This document shows, in pieces, positions 49,529-62,535 of a stretch of DNA of 64,000 nt (position 1 is its first letter; each line of letters starts with the position of its first letter). The translations under genes were made by a program, and so were the position numbers. Under the pieces are notes generated by a model. The model saw only the letters and a list, made by a program, of their open reading frames with translations. It made no database searches and was not told where the DNA came from. This stretch comes from Prochilodus magdalenae (taxonomy: Eukaryota; Chordata; Actinopteri; Characiformes; Prochilodontidae), in assembly GCA_024036415.1 (NCBI GenBank), contig JAMWET010000021.1, positions 365,001-429,000 on the forward strand, in the 5' to 3' direction.

Positions 49529-49904
49529 GGAGGTAGGATTTAGGCGCAAGGATTTAATGGACAGAACAAATGAAAATGAGACAAAACAGAACCAAAGAAG
49601 CAAAACACTAAGAAAGCCTAAACCAGGTTTCAACAACACCCATGGGGACAAAACACCAAGCAAGAACACAGGCGACTACAGGGAGTATAAGTGAACAAGG
49701 ACTAACAAGGAACACCTGGGAAGGGGCAGAGCTACAAACCAAGGACAGGTGAGGGGACTGACAAAGGAGGCGGAGACAGGAGGAGCCAAAAACCAAAACA
49801 AACTACAGCATGGAACAGAACAACAAAAGGCACATGGAAGTGACAAGAAACAGAAAACCAGAGAGAACAGACAAACAAGGGCAAGACGAGGCAGGATGTG
49901 ACAC
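49529..49904 (-). mobile_element. retroelement-like repeat, copy 2
   Basis: Same family and orientation as 21815-22204, about 28 kb away. On the minus strand it begins tgtcacatcctgcctc and ends ccattaaatccttgcgcc. No coding capacity. Confidence 0.6.
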
Positions 49905-50419
49905 AAACATGTTTATCTGATATTAAAAGGATGCACCTTTGCTGACAGTTTTTTTCATAATTTGGAGAACCTATATTATTTGCAGTAATGTCTTGTTGAT
50001 GCCTCTGGAGAGGCAGAATAAAAATGACCTGGCTTTACCACTTCACATGTTTATTATGCCAGAGGGTTCATTCAACAGCACATGCACTGTTTAGGTTTTC
50101 ATTCTTAGGTCTTTTACATTTTGCCTGTCCAAAATAGACATTAAAGACTGAAAACAACTGGAAGAGAGGAAATAAAGCCTTTTATTTTGCAAAATGTTTT
50201 AATTTTGATAAAATTGCATAGTGGTCCACGTTATTATGTAATTGAAACATGTACATTTAAGTATTTATGAATGTGTGATGAAGCGGTTATTTAAGATGTT
50301 ATGAATGTTTTGCATAGACTGCAATGATTTAACATAAACTTACACAAAAAACTGCTTCCACAACTAAATATAACATCATTTTGTTTAGGCTTTTTTTATT
50401 AAGTTTTTTTTAATTTTCA

Positions 50420-50760
50420 GGATCTTTTATTCCAGTTTTCAGGACCTCCAGAACCTTAGAAGTAGATTCCATTGACCGATTTTCATTATACACTATACAT
50501 TCAGTGATGTTGAGGTTTGGACTCTGGGATGGTCACATGTTCTTCTTGTTCTGTCTATTTCATTTTCTTACTGACAGCTACATATCCTTTCAGACCCACA
50601 ACTCTGAGCTGCCTTCTAAATAGAATGAGGTGCAGATGTTTCCAGATCTAAAGCATGAGTGGGGCTTGATGTTATCCTCATCTCAGCTGAGTGGCGATAA
50701 GTTTTGATGGTCCACCAGGTCTTGCAGTTTCCTGTAGTCCTGTTCTGTTTTGTGAACTCG
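50420..50760 (-). mobile_element. Tc1/mariner transposase remnant, family G (minus strand)
   Basis: On the minus strand, about 50494-50523 translates SQSPNLNITE, a degraded QSPDLNIIE catalytic block. It shares catcctttcagacccacaa with the fragment at 56800-57110. It ends about 140 bp from the exon 4 acceptor. Confidence 0.5.
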
Positions 50761-50897
50761 TTATTTTTTCAGCTTTGCTCTTTGAGTTAGGCTTGCATTG
50801 CTCCTTCTGAATGTTCTCCGTTTCTGCTCAGATGATGGCAGCAAATGTCAGGTCTTCCCACAAAATGATAATGCTTCACTCTATCTCCTCCTTCCAG

Positions 50898-51094
50898 GTG
50901 GTGAAGATGATGATCATCGTGGTCGTGACCTTTGCCATCTGCTGGTTGCCGTACCACGTGTACTTCTTGATTACGGGCCTGAACAAGCAACTGGTGAAGA
51001 GGAAGTCCATCCAGCAAGTCTATCTGTCCGTCATGTGGCTTGCCATGAGCTCCACCATGTACAACCCCATCATCTACTGCTGCCTCAACAGCAG
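50898..51094 (+). CDS. tacr3: tachykinin receptor 3-type GPCR, coding exon 4
   Basis: This 197-nt exon encodes residues 237-301 plus two bases of Arg302. It carries helix 6 (about 238-262) with the toggle-switch motif CWLP (Cys251, Trp252, Pro254), extracellular loop 3 (about 263-274), and helix 7 (about 275-299) with NPIIY at 292-296. The block VKMMIIVV at its start and [16 protein letters not shown] near its end are nearly invariant in tachykinin receptors. The acceptor is the pyrimidine-rich ctatctcctccttccag ending at 50897 and the donor is gtaacg at 51095. It lies 29.8 kb downstream of exon 3. A decayed transposase fragment ends about 140 bp upstream of the acceptor but does not disturb the tract. 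Confidence 0.95.
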
Positions 51095-53048
51095 GTAACG
51101 CTCACAGACACGTCTCACTGCTGTCCCTTATTAGCTTTTAGAGAACCTCCCGATGAGTAGCTGAAACACAATCAAGTATTCCAAACCAACCACATGCTCC
51201 TGTTCCACCTGGATACATGAGAATACTTACCCCACGAAGCTGAAACAAAAGATTTATAACCCCAAGGGCTTTTGTCATGGTAACCCAGAGTACTCTCCTC
51301 CTTCATGCAGGCTAAAAGGTAGTCTTGGCGAAGCCTCTTATCACTCAGTATGTGCCCCCGGAGGAGTTGGTGCTGCTCCTTATTTAAAGAGATGCTGAAA
51401 TGTATTTTTACCCACAGTAATGAATAGCCCTGAGATGTTTGTTTGAACTGTCAAGTAGCTACTAGAAGGTTTGGGAGCTTAGGTGTGTTAGCCTTAAGAG
51501 GTAGGATGAATGATATGCCCACTACCTTCCTAAAGCAGTGTTCACCAACTCTCCTTCTGGAGATATACCACTTTCCTGCGGAGTTTAGTTACAGCTTGTA
51601 TCTAATAAACAGCCCTGCCTCTTTATGTAACAGTAATGCGTCTGATCCTGCTAATCGGCTAACAGGAAAAAGTGTTTGATTTACATAAGCAGCCTTTGAT
51701 TGGATAATTACTGCAGCGTTCAGTGTGTTTTAGCTGGCAGCAATTCTTGAAACCTCTGACCGATGCAGTGATTGGTTTTTTACGGCTTAAAGAAACTCTG
51801 GGGGAAGGCATATCCTGTGCTCATAGAAAAGATGTTTGGCTGTTTGGCAACTAAGGAGAAGATAAAATCACTGGAATTTGGTTAACATACATTATTAAAA
51901 ACCTGGAAGGACAGTGGAGAACTGTCAACTTCCCAGACGAAATGTGGTTGGAGGAAAGTCCTGAATGACGATTATGTGTGGCCATAAGTAAACCAGCTGG
52001 TGAGGCTAATTAAAGAAGGCTTCAGTTTGCTAGAGAGCATTAGCACAGAGGTCTAGAGCAGATGAGACCAGACTGACCCTACACTAGAGTGATGGACATG
52101 ACAGGATAAGAGGAGAAGGAGAAGAGAACGCACACATCGCGCATAGGGCCCACTGTACACGCCTCTGGAGGCAGTGTCATAATGGGGTTGGCTCAGTTGG
52201 TCAAGTCACAGCGTGCCATGAATCATTGGTCTCTGATTATGAAAGAGTGGTTCAGGGAGCATGGAGAACCATTTCCACACAAGGAATGGCCAATGGCCTG
52301 ATCATTGAAAGTCTTGGAGACTTTATGGAGTGGACGGTTAACCCATCATCACTACAAGACTTCAGCAAAATATTCATGTCACTCTGGGTGGAAATAAAGG
52401 TTGTGATATTAGATTGTCGAAACAATGTGAACATCCGCTGTAATCAAAGCTGCATGCTGTCCAATGGAATATAAGAGTTATTGAGTTTTTTTGATTCCAC
52501 AATCTCCAGCACCATGTTGGTGATATCTGGCCTGAAGTCATTGATTTTGGTGGATCAGCTTTATAGTACATATGTTAACAAGTTAATTTGATGTAATGAG
52601 AAACTGAAAGTGAGTACATGTAATTATATAGATGCTTATATGAAGATCAAGAGATAATAGATTTCCCCTTTCTTTGTCTGGCCTGATACCTGAGATATTT
52701 ACCAGTTTTAGTACTGGGAGAAATGCCTAGAAATGAAGAGAGGTCAGTAATGAAGAGGGACTGATTTTAAAATGACTAGTGACAAAATACTGGCAAAGCC
52801 TAGACGCTCATGCAAATTGTGATGGATCTCGCATGAAATCAGTAATGAAGAACTCATAGCTCCTGGATATATTCATTAATTGGGTGTCGCTTCTTGGCTT
52901 GTTTGGCACTGGCGTCATTTCCTAACGTTAACTCCAATTAGTTCCATTTGAACAGATCTCAGGTTTGAAAAAGACAACTTGATGGATGTCAAGAAAATCA
53001 GGCATAACTGGGTGCTCAATCCAAATGTTTTGGTTCTTCTTCCCTAAG
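51095..53048 (+). other. tacr3 intron 4 (2.0 kb)
   Basis: A GT-AG phase-2 intron. About 750 bp of it (51860-52600) is a decayed Tc1-type transposon. The flanks (51095-51850 and 52620-53030) hold nothing I recognise. Confidence 0.9.
51860..52600 (+). mobile_element. Tc1-type transposase remnant, family D, in intron 4
   Basis: Near-colinear with a known fish Tc1-like layout: ggagaactgtcaacttccc, gatgagaccagactgaccct, cctctggaggcagtgtcata (GGS block), gagtggttcagggagcatgg, catttccacacaaggaatgg, then ESLGDFMEWTVNPSSLQDF and gtggaaataaaggttgtgat. Frameshifts and a missing central part make it inactive. Confidence 0.75.
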
Positions 53049-53337
53049 GTTTCGGGCCGGCTTCAAACGGGCCTTCCGCTGGTGCCCCTTTGTGCGTTTG
53101 TCCAGCTATGACGAACTGGAGCTGAGAGCTACGCGTCTGCAGGTGGCCCGGCAGAGCAGCATGTACACACTGTCCCGCATGGAGACCACCGTGGTAGCTG
53201 TGTGTGACCCCAATGAGCCATCTACCAACCCGGCCCGAAAAAGCCTAATCAACCACCACCACAATGGCTGCTCCCATTCTGCCAAAAGCAGGGCGCCCAC
53301 CTATGCACCCAGCGACCCTCAGGAGGAGTTCTGCTGA
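53049..53337 (+). CDS. tacr3: tachykinin receptor 3-type GPCR, coding exon 5 (C-terminal tail and stop)
   Basis: The last coding exon finishes Arg302 and encodes residues 303-397, with TGA at 53335-53337. It begins with helix 8 ([14 protein letters not shown]), including Cys314 as a likely palmitoylation site. The cytoplasmic tail follows with SSYDELEL and RQSSMYT, which match the TACR3 tail rather than the TACR1 tail. It is rich in Ser/Thr, as expected for GRK and arrestin regulation, and has a His-rich patch at 371-373. The end, EEFC, has no match I recognise. The acceptor is ttcttccctaag ending at 53048, an AAG rather than the commoner CAG. Total coding length is 1194 nt. At 397 residues it is shorter than human TACR3, mostly at the N-terminus. 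Confidence 0.94.
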
Positions 53338-55479
53338 AGACTTTGTCCCACACTGCAGAACGTCTGTAGAGAAGGTAGCCCAGCAATGCTGCAGTATTAG
53401 GGGTGGACACGGAAGGGACATCTCTGCCTCATTTCCCATTTCATCGTGCATTTAATAGCCTATGAAGATTAAGACAGAGACGAGGCTTATCTGTCGTAAT
53501 GGATTCGGGCAAAGAAAGCTACTGAAGCACTATGATGCGCTTTATGTGGCACGTTTTCATCATATCACAAGTGAGACATGTTTGAACTGTGGAAATCACA
53601 ATGTTGCTGTGTATTCGTTGAGTCATCTGCATGCCAGGGGGCCCTGGTTAGCATTTTGCTAATGCTATCCAATCTGTCCCTGTAAAAATGGACCAGTTTG
53701 GCTTTTAAGCTAGTTATCTTGAGGCAGTTTGAGACCTCAAAGAACTAGAAGTGAGAAGAAGAAGAGGAGTAGGAGAAGAAGTACACTAAAACAAACACTG
53801 TCAGTGAAAGCTAGCTTAAGATTAGCATTATTGTTTTGCCAGTGCTTTCGCAAGTTACACGGTGTTCCAAAACTCATACTAAGCTTCATTTATTAATGAT
53901 AAACTTGACTTTTGATTTGGAAACTAATTCTGTACTGAGGGAAACAGCACAAGTCAAAAGAGCAAGCTAGCGTAGCATTTTTCCCGATATAGGGAACATG
54001 TATTGGCCCACATAGGCACCCTGACTGGTACCCTACCTGCACAGATTTTACCTGCACAGAGACTTTTATTTTTGAAAATGATCTCAAATATTTTTACAAA
54101 CAACTGAACAGTAAAGGCCTGATATTAAAGAAATAGAAAATATTGCTGACACTGTGCTAGATAAAAATAATCAACCAAACTAATTTACAGCAGATAAAGA
54201 GAAAGAAAGAGAAAGAAAGTTGAAGGTATAAATTGAACCCTGAGTGGAAAAAGAGCGATAACAAAGTGGCATTCTGTTTAATACTCTGCTTAGCCACCGG
54301 CGGCCACTCAGATAACGCTGAGCAAAACGCTAGTGGAGTAACAGTGGGCTGCTAAACTCTCCTCTTGCTATCAGGGGAGCATCTCAGACTGCAGGTAGAA
54401 ATCACACTGCAATTGATTTAGCTGGTGGAGATTTTGCAGGAGGGATATAAGTCCCTTCAAAATAAACACATCCCCACCAACACAGATATCCGTAGAATGG
54501 ATTCCCAGATGTCCACAACAAAGGGACTTCTACAACTGATGCTAGCCTCTCACAAGATAGCCACAGTAGAATTGCTTCACAAAGACAAGCCTCATGTTAT
54601 TATCTGGGCTCTGGGTTTGTGTATATGGAAGGTATGGGTTCACTGGGCGGGTGGAAGCTTTAAACTGATCTGCCGGTTGCCGCTGTTGCTACATTTGACT
54701 CTACACGTCTACCTTTACAAGTGAAGTGTCGGCAGAGGAATGGTTGCTCCAGGCTCGTGAGTGCCTCTGTGAGATTGCTGTTTAGCCAGAGCTCACAGGG
54801 AGCAACCAGACTATTTGAACTGTCAAGCGATGTTCGCATTGCAGTGGGAAAACAACCGAGAGCTAGGGCTTGTGTTCTCTTTCTGCAAGGCTTTTTATTT
54901 CACATCACCAAAGTGTTTAAATGGAGTTTCGCCCTCCTAAGCTGTGGCATAACCCTTACAAGTCTCGGGGCACTACTGCTGTTCTGCTATACAGGTCAAA
55001 TTATCGGGGAGTTTCATTGCTTATTCGGAACATAACTAAGTCATTATGGTGTAAACCGAGTCATACAGAGGGGTGTGATGGGAAATTTGGCTTTTTAGAG
55101 AGTCTGAATTGTTCACAGTGTTGGTGATGGGAATCAAGCATCTGAACCATTTGTTTGCTTACTTACCCCCATAAAAGCCTTTACATACAATGGCTATGAA
55201 TGTGCTTCCCTATGCCTGGCAGTTTTGTCGTAAGCTTTGGACTAAAGCATGCTTTAAAGAGCTGTGCATGGCAGAGAGCTCTGTAAGGTCAAATAGCCGC
55301 CCCACTGTTTATGCATTAGCAACATTGTACTCACATCATCAAAAGAATCAACCGACAGGAATGAAATTTGGTGGGTCGGTTTCACATTGTAAGATGTGCA
55401 AACGATTCAAGTTTCAGCCACATCTGTGGACATTTAGAGAGTTTTGTCCTCCATTAGTCATTTCACCCCTACTGCAAAA

Positions 55480-55740
55480 TCTGCAGGAACTGTGTGAGAA
55501 TATTCAAGCTGCAAAGAATGGATTACTACTGGACACCATTAGTACTCAATGCTGAGATGTCTGGCATGTTGGGTTAGTAAACATGGTGGCCAGTGCGGTA
55601 CTGAGAGACACTACTTCTGTATGTGTAGCTCAATAAATATTACCCATACCAGTCTAAATTTATCATCATTTATTGTACCTGGTTTTCTTCATCTTCCTTC
55701 CCAATAGCACTGCAATCCCATACTTCCTTTTGGTTGCAGC
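55480..55740 (+). mobile_element. Tc1 family B, 3' fragment
   Basis: Colinear with 8515-8740: gtgagaatattcaagctgc, ggacaccattag, gagatgtctggcatgttg, gagacactacttctgtatg, tagctcaataa and ttcccaatagc. Frame lost. Confidence 0.7.
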
Positions 55741-56319
55741 TACTTTTTGGAATAGTTTTGAATAGTAAATAAAATGGCCTCTGGTTCCTATCACCACCAC
55801 TGCAAAGAATTCTGATGGTAGTTTTCTCAACAATGAAAAAATTTAATCATCCTGCATGGCTTTGTTGGCATTTCAGGAATAGAATTAAGCAGGAATTCTG
55901 TAATGAATTACATTAATGTTCAGTTTAGTGTAAAAAGATAAATATGGCATTTCTTCATGTTTGGATTGTGATCAAATATCTTCTATATACAAATACAGTT
56001 TTGCTAGCACCAGCAATGAATGCAAATTCTAATGCTTCGTTCACATGTATGGAGTAGACCAATGATGGCAAACTGGATATCCCATTGGTTTTAAAGGAGC
56101 CATGATGGAAATTCCTGCCACAGGAAGTGGGAACATTCCCCAGTCTGCATCAGTAGGCAGAAGACAGCATGAGGGTTAATGAAAGTTTAACTATTTACTT
56201 ACTTCACTGGCATGCTCCACATTACAGAGCGTCCAGCAGCCCCAGCTTCAGTTTTCCAGTAGCGTGAGCTGTGAATAAGAGTGCGTCCCTGTTGGCATGC
56301 CCACACACATGAGCGTGCA

Positions 56320-56342
56320 CACACACACACACACACACACAA
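56320..56342 (+). repeat. (CA)n microsatellite
   Basis: About 12 CA units. A second, similar CA array is at 56676-56699. Confidence 0.9.
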
Positions 56343-56799
56343 AGGCATCTTATAATCCCTTCACGGCTGCTGCACACAGCACTTGCATGTTGAAAGACCA
56401 CACAGATGTTTCTTCGCCTCTTTATCAGGCCCATGCGGATGCAATTAGGCATCGGCAGAACAGCCTGTGGTCATGAGTGAAGGTGCCTCCATTCTCAGAG
56501 CCCCAGGTATTGATTAGTTAAGCCTGAGGAGATGGACAAGGCCTTGGATCCAGAGTCTAGTCTCAAGAAAACATGACCAGAAGCCTGCAAGTGCTTTCAC
56601 TCAACTGTGGCGCAAATTCAAGTGTAATGGATTTTTTCCAGATGAGAGATGTCCACCTGTGGCCACCGGAGATAACACACACACACACACACACACACAT
56701 TCACACATACAGGACTGTGCAACAAATAAGACCACCCTCCATTCCCCTTACATTCAGGCAAAATGTTGTTTATTTATTTGCATGTTATTTTTGTTGCTT

Positions 56800-57110
56800 T
56801 ATTTCTTTATTAAAACTTCCATTCTTAGACACATTCAGTGGACTCTGGGGTGGCCAGTCCACCAGCACACCAGCAGCTTCTTTGTTTGATGTTTCTGTCT
56901 CCTTTTCTCAGTGAGGAGCTTCACATCCTTTCAGACCCACAGTGCTGAGTGGTCCTCTCACAGTGGAAGGATGAACTAAATTACCTGTGTGGGTTTTCAA
57001 TTTTGAAGTGGAGCAGTTTGTGATGGGGCCAGTTTTTGTGGGCCACTAGGTCCTCCAGGTGGTTGTTAGGAAGCCCATTTCCTCTGAAACTCTGCTGTTC
57101 ACTGAACTCC
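56800..57110 (-). mobile_element. Tc1/mariner transposase remnant, family G (minus strand)
   Basis: On the minus strand, about 56840-56870 reads DWPPQSP followed by LNV, the QSPDLNxxE region with losses. The block catcctttcagacccacag links it to 50420-50760. Confidence 0.45.
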
Positions 57111-60100
57111 ATAAACTAGTAGATCGTTTACCTAGCCACCCTCAGAAATATCTGCTTTTAATATCTCCTAGAATACTGCACACATACAGTACATTTACAT
57201 ACATGTGCATGCACACTCTTACACTATAAACATCCATACTGTTGCTGTACACAAAAATCCTTTTTTTTTCAATTTATGCCTGATTTTATTTATTAACGTC
57301 ATTTGAACTCAACAGCTATTATTTACATTGTGTTAGAAATTTGATGAATGGACCCACAGAAATGCTCAAAGGTCAGTACGTGTTCTTTCCACAGCAACGG
57401 CATGCACATACTACTGTGTATACACTCACACATTCACACAAACAATAATATTCCTAATAATGTCACTGTGTTCAGTGTCATTGGTTTGATTAACACCAAC
57501 ACGATGGACTATTTTGCGAAGACATTAACACGGGTGCATCCAGTTTAACGTCTTTTGCTAAAGACCACACACACACACCTTACCGTTCATGTGCTCTTCT
57601 GCTGGTGACCAGTTAACTGCTAACTGCTAAGAATTTCTATTCACTGAATGTCTTTCTATTGGCGATCACTGTATCACATTGGGTCTTTTTCCCTGTTCTC
57701 CGTGGTGAACATGTCCTCCTGAGGCATGCTGCTGCTCTAAGGCATACATACTGCTCTTCAGTCCTCTAAACGCATTTGAATGTAATCCAAAAGCAAACCC
57801 ATTGGACTGTTTTTAGATCACGTTGGTGACTATATTGGATTGTATTTCATTTATTAAGTTAGTCTCATTCGTTTTATTGTTGATTTTTTGGAGATGCCAG
57901 TCTGCCAATGTGGTGTATTTGTTCTTTTCTGTAAATAAGAAGCCTAAGCTGAATGTTAAGACATTTTGAAAGTATTCTCCATGACTGTAAACAATGTTAA
58001 AGGCATGTGTGTGATGTGTATTGTTTTGTTGTGAGTCAAAGTTTATGTTTTTCGTGGTTTCTTATAAATATGACGCTGTATAAGACTTTTCTATGGGATA
58101 TATGGTAATTATATTTTTAATGGGATGCTCTAGAATTTTTTATCCTGGTCTCTGCCAGCTGCATTCGCTTCATATGGATCATTACCATGGAGAATAATTT
58201 CAACACGTTTCCCTGCACTTAGAAAAGAAGAGAAAAACTTCCAACTTGCTTATAATAGAAGCCAATGGGCAGTTAGTTAATTCTGAGAAGTAACATACTG
58301 GGTAACATTGTTCATGTAGATTTCTGCTTTCAGATAGTTATGATATCTTAGTCTTTCACAATGTTCACTACGTCAGATTAGGCACACAGTCAACTGTTGC
58401 CATCGCTGACGAATCATCGTTCAGATTCTTGTACACCTTCATAGGTAATCAGAGAGGAGTCTCATGAGGAGAAGTAACGACGATGTCAGGAACAGCTGCA
58501 CTTTCACAGAAGCAGGTTAGATTGTGGCTCTGGTGAGCTGTTATTATAGGCATTAGCCTTCGGCACTGTGCTTTCAGCGCTTCTGAGATTGTGATACATG
58601 TGATATATGGCTCGTTGTTCCACCTGACAGCTGTAACAGCATCCTTCACCATGTTTACAAGAGGTCCTGGCCCTCCTATTGGTTAAGGAACACGTTGTAG
58701 GAGATCGTAGGAGACAGCAGAAAGTGGATGTCTTAGACATTACACCACTCTCCTTCCATGTGGGTGGCTTGTTCATCTTTTCCCAGCAGTTATATTTGGG
58801 CTCAACATTGGAAACTTGTCAGCAGGCTGGATTTCTGTAGTCTGCCATATTAGTATATTAGCAATGTCCTATATATATATACATATACGTGCTATATATG
58901 GGATATATGTGCACACATACACACAAAGATTATATAAGCAGCCTTTCTTTGTCCCTACAAATTAAACTGGCTGCTGTTGTTACTGTGTCCAAGACTGATA
59001 TAGGTAAATGAGCCCTGTTCTGATTGGATGTCTGTACTGAAATCTTCTATAACTTGAGTGTTAGGCTGAATGGGCACATATGGGTGATCACAAAACAGCT
59101 TAGTTTAAATTCATAGCCCGTATGACCTGGAAAATTAATAATTCCACACATTTTCAATGGCGTAATATGTATTAGAAAGGGAATGATGCAGATTTTATAG
59201 AGCTGATAGATGCTTTCATGAAGCAACACATGTTTAATGCATAATGTCAGAATTCAGCAACTGCCCATTGCTACTATCTACTATCAGTGATTTTCCAGCC
59301 ACCAGGATTTCAGCTCCTCCCTATGTACAGTGAAGCTCGTTGAAACTATTGTCCATGGTGATCAATCGGACGTTACAGATACAGCAGCTAGAGAATAGGC
59401 TGAAAAATGCTGGAGGATTCTTTTAGGGCGACTCTGCGTGTGCTCTGCCGTGTCACCATTCTCTAGCTTAAAAGGTTTGGTGGTATGCGGGCGTGCTTTT
59501 GTCCTAGTTCTGCTAGCAGCTATTCGGCGTGTCTTTTAAAAGGGCAGTATTTGCCCTGTAATTGTGTAAGTCAGTAATATATTCATGTATTCAGGCTTTG
59601 TTTTTTAAGGTCGCACTTTGATTGTGTTGGACATGAAAGAGCCACCTAATTGGCGCAGCGTTACGCAGATTTGCTTTCTAGCCGTGCGTTTAAGTTCACC
59701 CGTCGAAAGCCGAAAACATCGGCCAGTGGCGCGACACCTGCTTCTCGCTGAGGTGGAGCAGGTCAGCTCATTAGCCGAATGAAGAGGCACTGAGTCCAGT
59801 TGGAATAAATACCTGTTGACGTTGTGGCCTTCAGTGGGTCAAGCTGAGCGCCCGTATCCTGGCATTTCTGCATTCGTGCTAGCCTAGGGGCTATTTGGCT
59901 TAGTTATAATCCACTCTGCGGCCATGGATCAGTCTGGCATCGCACACAGTCTGCCTCCTGGTCGTGACTTTATCAGCGTAGATACGTCATACCCCGTGCA
60001 GACTTGTTGCTACTTTTTCCAGGGGGTCATCACTGAAATGGCCTCGAGTGGGTAATTTAAAGGGCTAGCTCAGACAAATCGCAGTGCCATCCTGAACCTA

Positions 60101-62461
60101 CATGTAGTTGATCAGCCAAGACATGGATAGAATGAAATTGATTGCTGAAGCCACATAGGATCTTGTGCAGAATCAAAGAAAGCTTGGCCTAGTGCAGGTC
60201 CAGTGCTGGTTTAGTTGGTTGACCAGTAAACCAATTGTCAAAACACAGCATATACTGGTCTATACTGGATTCTAGCATGGTGGGGTGTGTTTGCAATAGG
60301 CATACTACAGCAAACCAGATATTCCATTGTTTCATTGGAGCCCCAACAGAGCGTTCTGCCACCGTAACATTCTCCATACTGCAGTGTAGAGTGGACTGCT
60401 CCGCCAGGAGTTCAAATTTCCAAACTTTGTCAGCCGCAGTGATGGAATAAACCAGTTGTTGGATCTTAGTTTAGAACTATGAACACTATATGTCCCATTG
60501 AAATCCAGATCAACCCAGTATTATAATAATACTGTATCAACGTTCGTGTGGCTTCATGTTGCCCCCGGCATGATGGCCTATATATGAACAAAACATCAAC
60601 AATAATAATAAACCAGCAATCAACACATTACTATACTATTACTAAACTAAAATGGCATTACTGGCCTTCGTAATAATGCTTGGAGACTCTCTCTTCACCT
60701 GAACTGAAGCACAGATCCAGGTTTCCCCGTGTCTGGTCAGTGCTTTGTGCAGTGGCCCTTAGCCATACAGTTAGCAGATGATGCTAGCAGATGGCTATTG
60801 TTCACTTGTAAACCACATTAGTCTCAAGCGCAAAACATAAGTGCTTTGGACATGAAATGTGTCTTGGCTAATTGTTTATTTGAGGATTGAAAGGAAGACT
60901 GTATAGTTGGCTAAACTACCCCTTTAAATGCTTTAACTATCCGTGAAGGTCCCTAGGTTGTAACAGTGCCTATGTCGTTGTGTAGTGGCTAAATGTTGAG
61001 TCTTTTGTAAACAATAACATGCAAAATATGAATTAATAAATGTTTAAATAAAGACACAAAGCAGGCCAGCTCATTTCCCGTGCCTACACAGTAGTGATGC
61101 TAGTATATTGGCCAGTGTTTTTGCTTGGTCCAATAGCAAGCTTGTTGTAATATATTAATATATATATAGTTTTACTTTACTAAAACTGAATTCCTATTTA
61201 CGCAGCTGGGATATTGTAGGTTTTAGGCACTGGAAATAATAATGAAAAGTTGTGCTCATATTTTTTGCTTCTGAAATTTTATGGTGAAATTTTTTTTTGT
61301 GTGTGTAGAATTTAATTCTGTAAAGAATGCGAGGAATGATTCATGTCTCATGTTTCCAAGTTTCATGTGTGGTCCCTTATGGGAAATGAACATTTCAGGA
61401 TTTTATTTGCAAGCCGTTTTATTCAGAAGAGCTGGATATTTTGATATGTGCAGTTGTCGCTATATGTCGTGCAATCGAAATAAAGCATATTTAAAGGACA
61501 GGCTGTTTCCTGTGTTCACATGAAAGCACATATGTATACAGAGGCTCTAAAGATGTCTAGTGTGTCGGCCCTTCAGGAGCAACAGCTCCTTATTACGATT
61601 TTCCCCAGTGCTGGTTTTCTTAGAATGATCTCCGAAGGGTCCAGCAGTCGTCATTTATTCGCAAGCCTGTATTAAAGCCAGTGCAACTCAGTTGAGACTA
61701 ATCCTTCCTAAACCCTCATGACAACATTGTTGCTGTGCATTGACTGTGAAGCATCTTTACAGCTCCCTGATGGCTGTTTCTCTTTGAAAGGAAGAAAGTT
61801 CCCACACATCAGAGAAACTTCGGAGAAAATAAGAGAATTTGTCTATTGCAGTCTTAAAGAAGATGCACCTCAGTGCTACACACCGGTTCTGATTTGTACA
61901 AGGGTAATTACTTGAAATTTCCTTTGTTTTTAAGAGTATTTTATTTTTAAGTCCGGTTATGACGTTCATGTGAATTTATATCCAAAAACAAAAAGAATAG
62001 TTCATTTTTACATGGCCATATTCCAAGCTTTTATACTTTACCCTGTGTCCTTAACCACAATGGTATGACTTTGTATTTAATTTAATTAAATTTTTAAAAA
62101 AATGTAAAAATGTTTTTACTTTTGATGCAATTATATTTGTATTGAATTTTATTTTATATGTAATTAAGTTATGTATTTTATTTTTGTTTTATTTCATTTA
62201 ATTATTTAAAAAATTTTGGTCTTTTATTATAACAACCATCAAGTTAAATTTCATACAAGTATTTAATCCAGCAACTGATTCTCCAGCTGTGTGCACTCAT
62301 GTCCATGTACTTGTGACTGTACGTGTGAGTTTTTGTGTGTCTGAGTGAGATTTTGTGGGGAATTGTAGAGAATCCCAGGGTCTCTCCGCTTGTAAAGCTC
62401 ATTGATGACTTCTGTGTGGAACTTCAGGAACCGGTGAAGGTGTCATATATTCCCAATTCAC

Positions 62462-62535
62462 CCTCCCGATTACGCACACATGCACACACGCACACACGCA
62501 CACATGCACACGCACTCACGCACACACGTGCACGT
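62462..62535 (+). repeat. CA-rich imperfect microsatellite
   Basis: Interrupted CA repeats with GC and TG substitutions (acacgcacacacgcacac and similar). Confidence 0.85.

Larger units (their letters stand above)
21132..50897 (+). other. tacr3 intron 3 (29.8 kb)
   Basis: A GT-AG phase-0 intron that makes up nearly half the window. It holds the tandem duplications at 34884-38363, several Tc1 fragments on both strands, two retroelement-like repeats, minisatellites and hairpins listed separately. Between them, 24250-27100, 27700-29450, 29720-31200, 39150-39800, 40050-43950 and 45200-47690 show no credible exon or RNA gene. Short ORFs there lack family similarity and splice context. Large size and lack of other genes are compatible with a regulatory role, but this is not shown. 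Confidence 0.9.
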
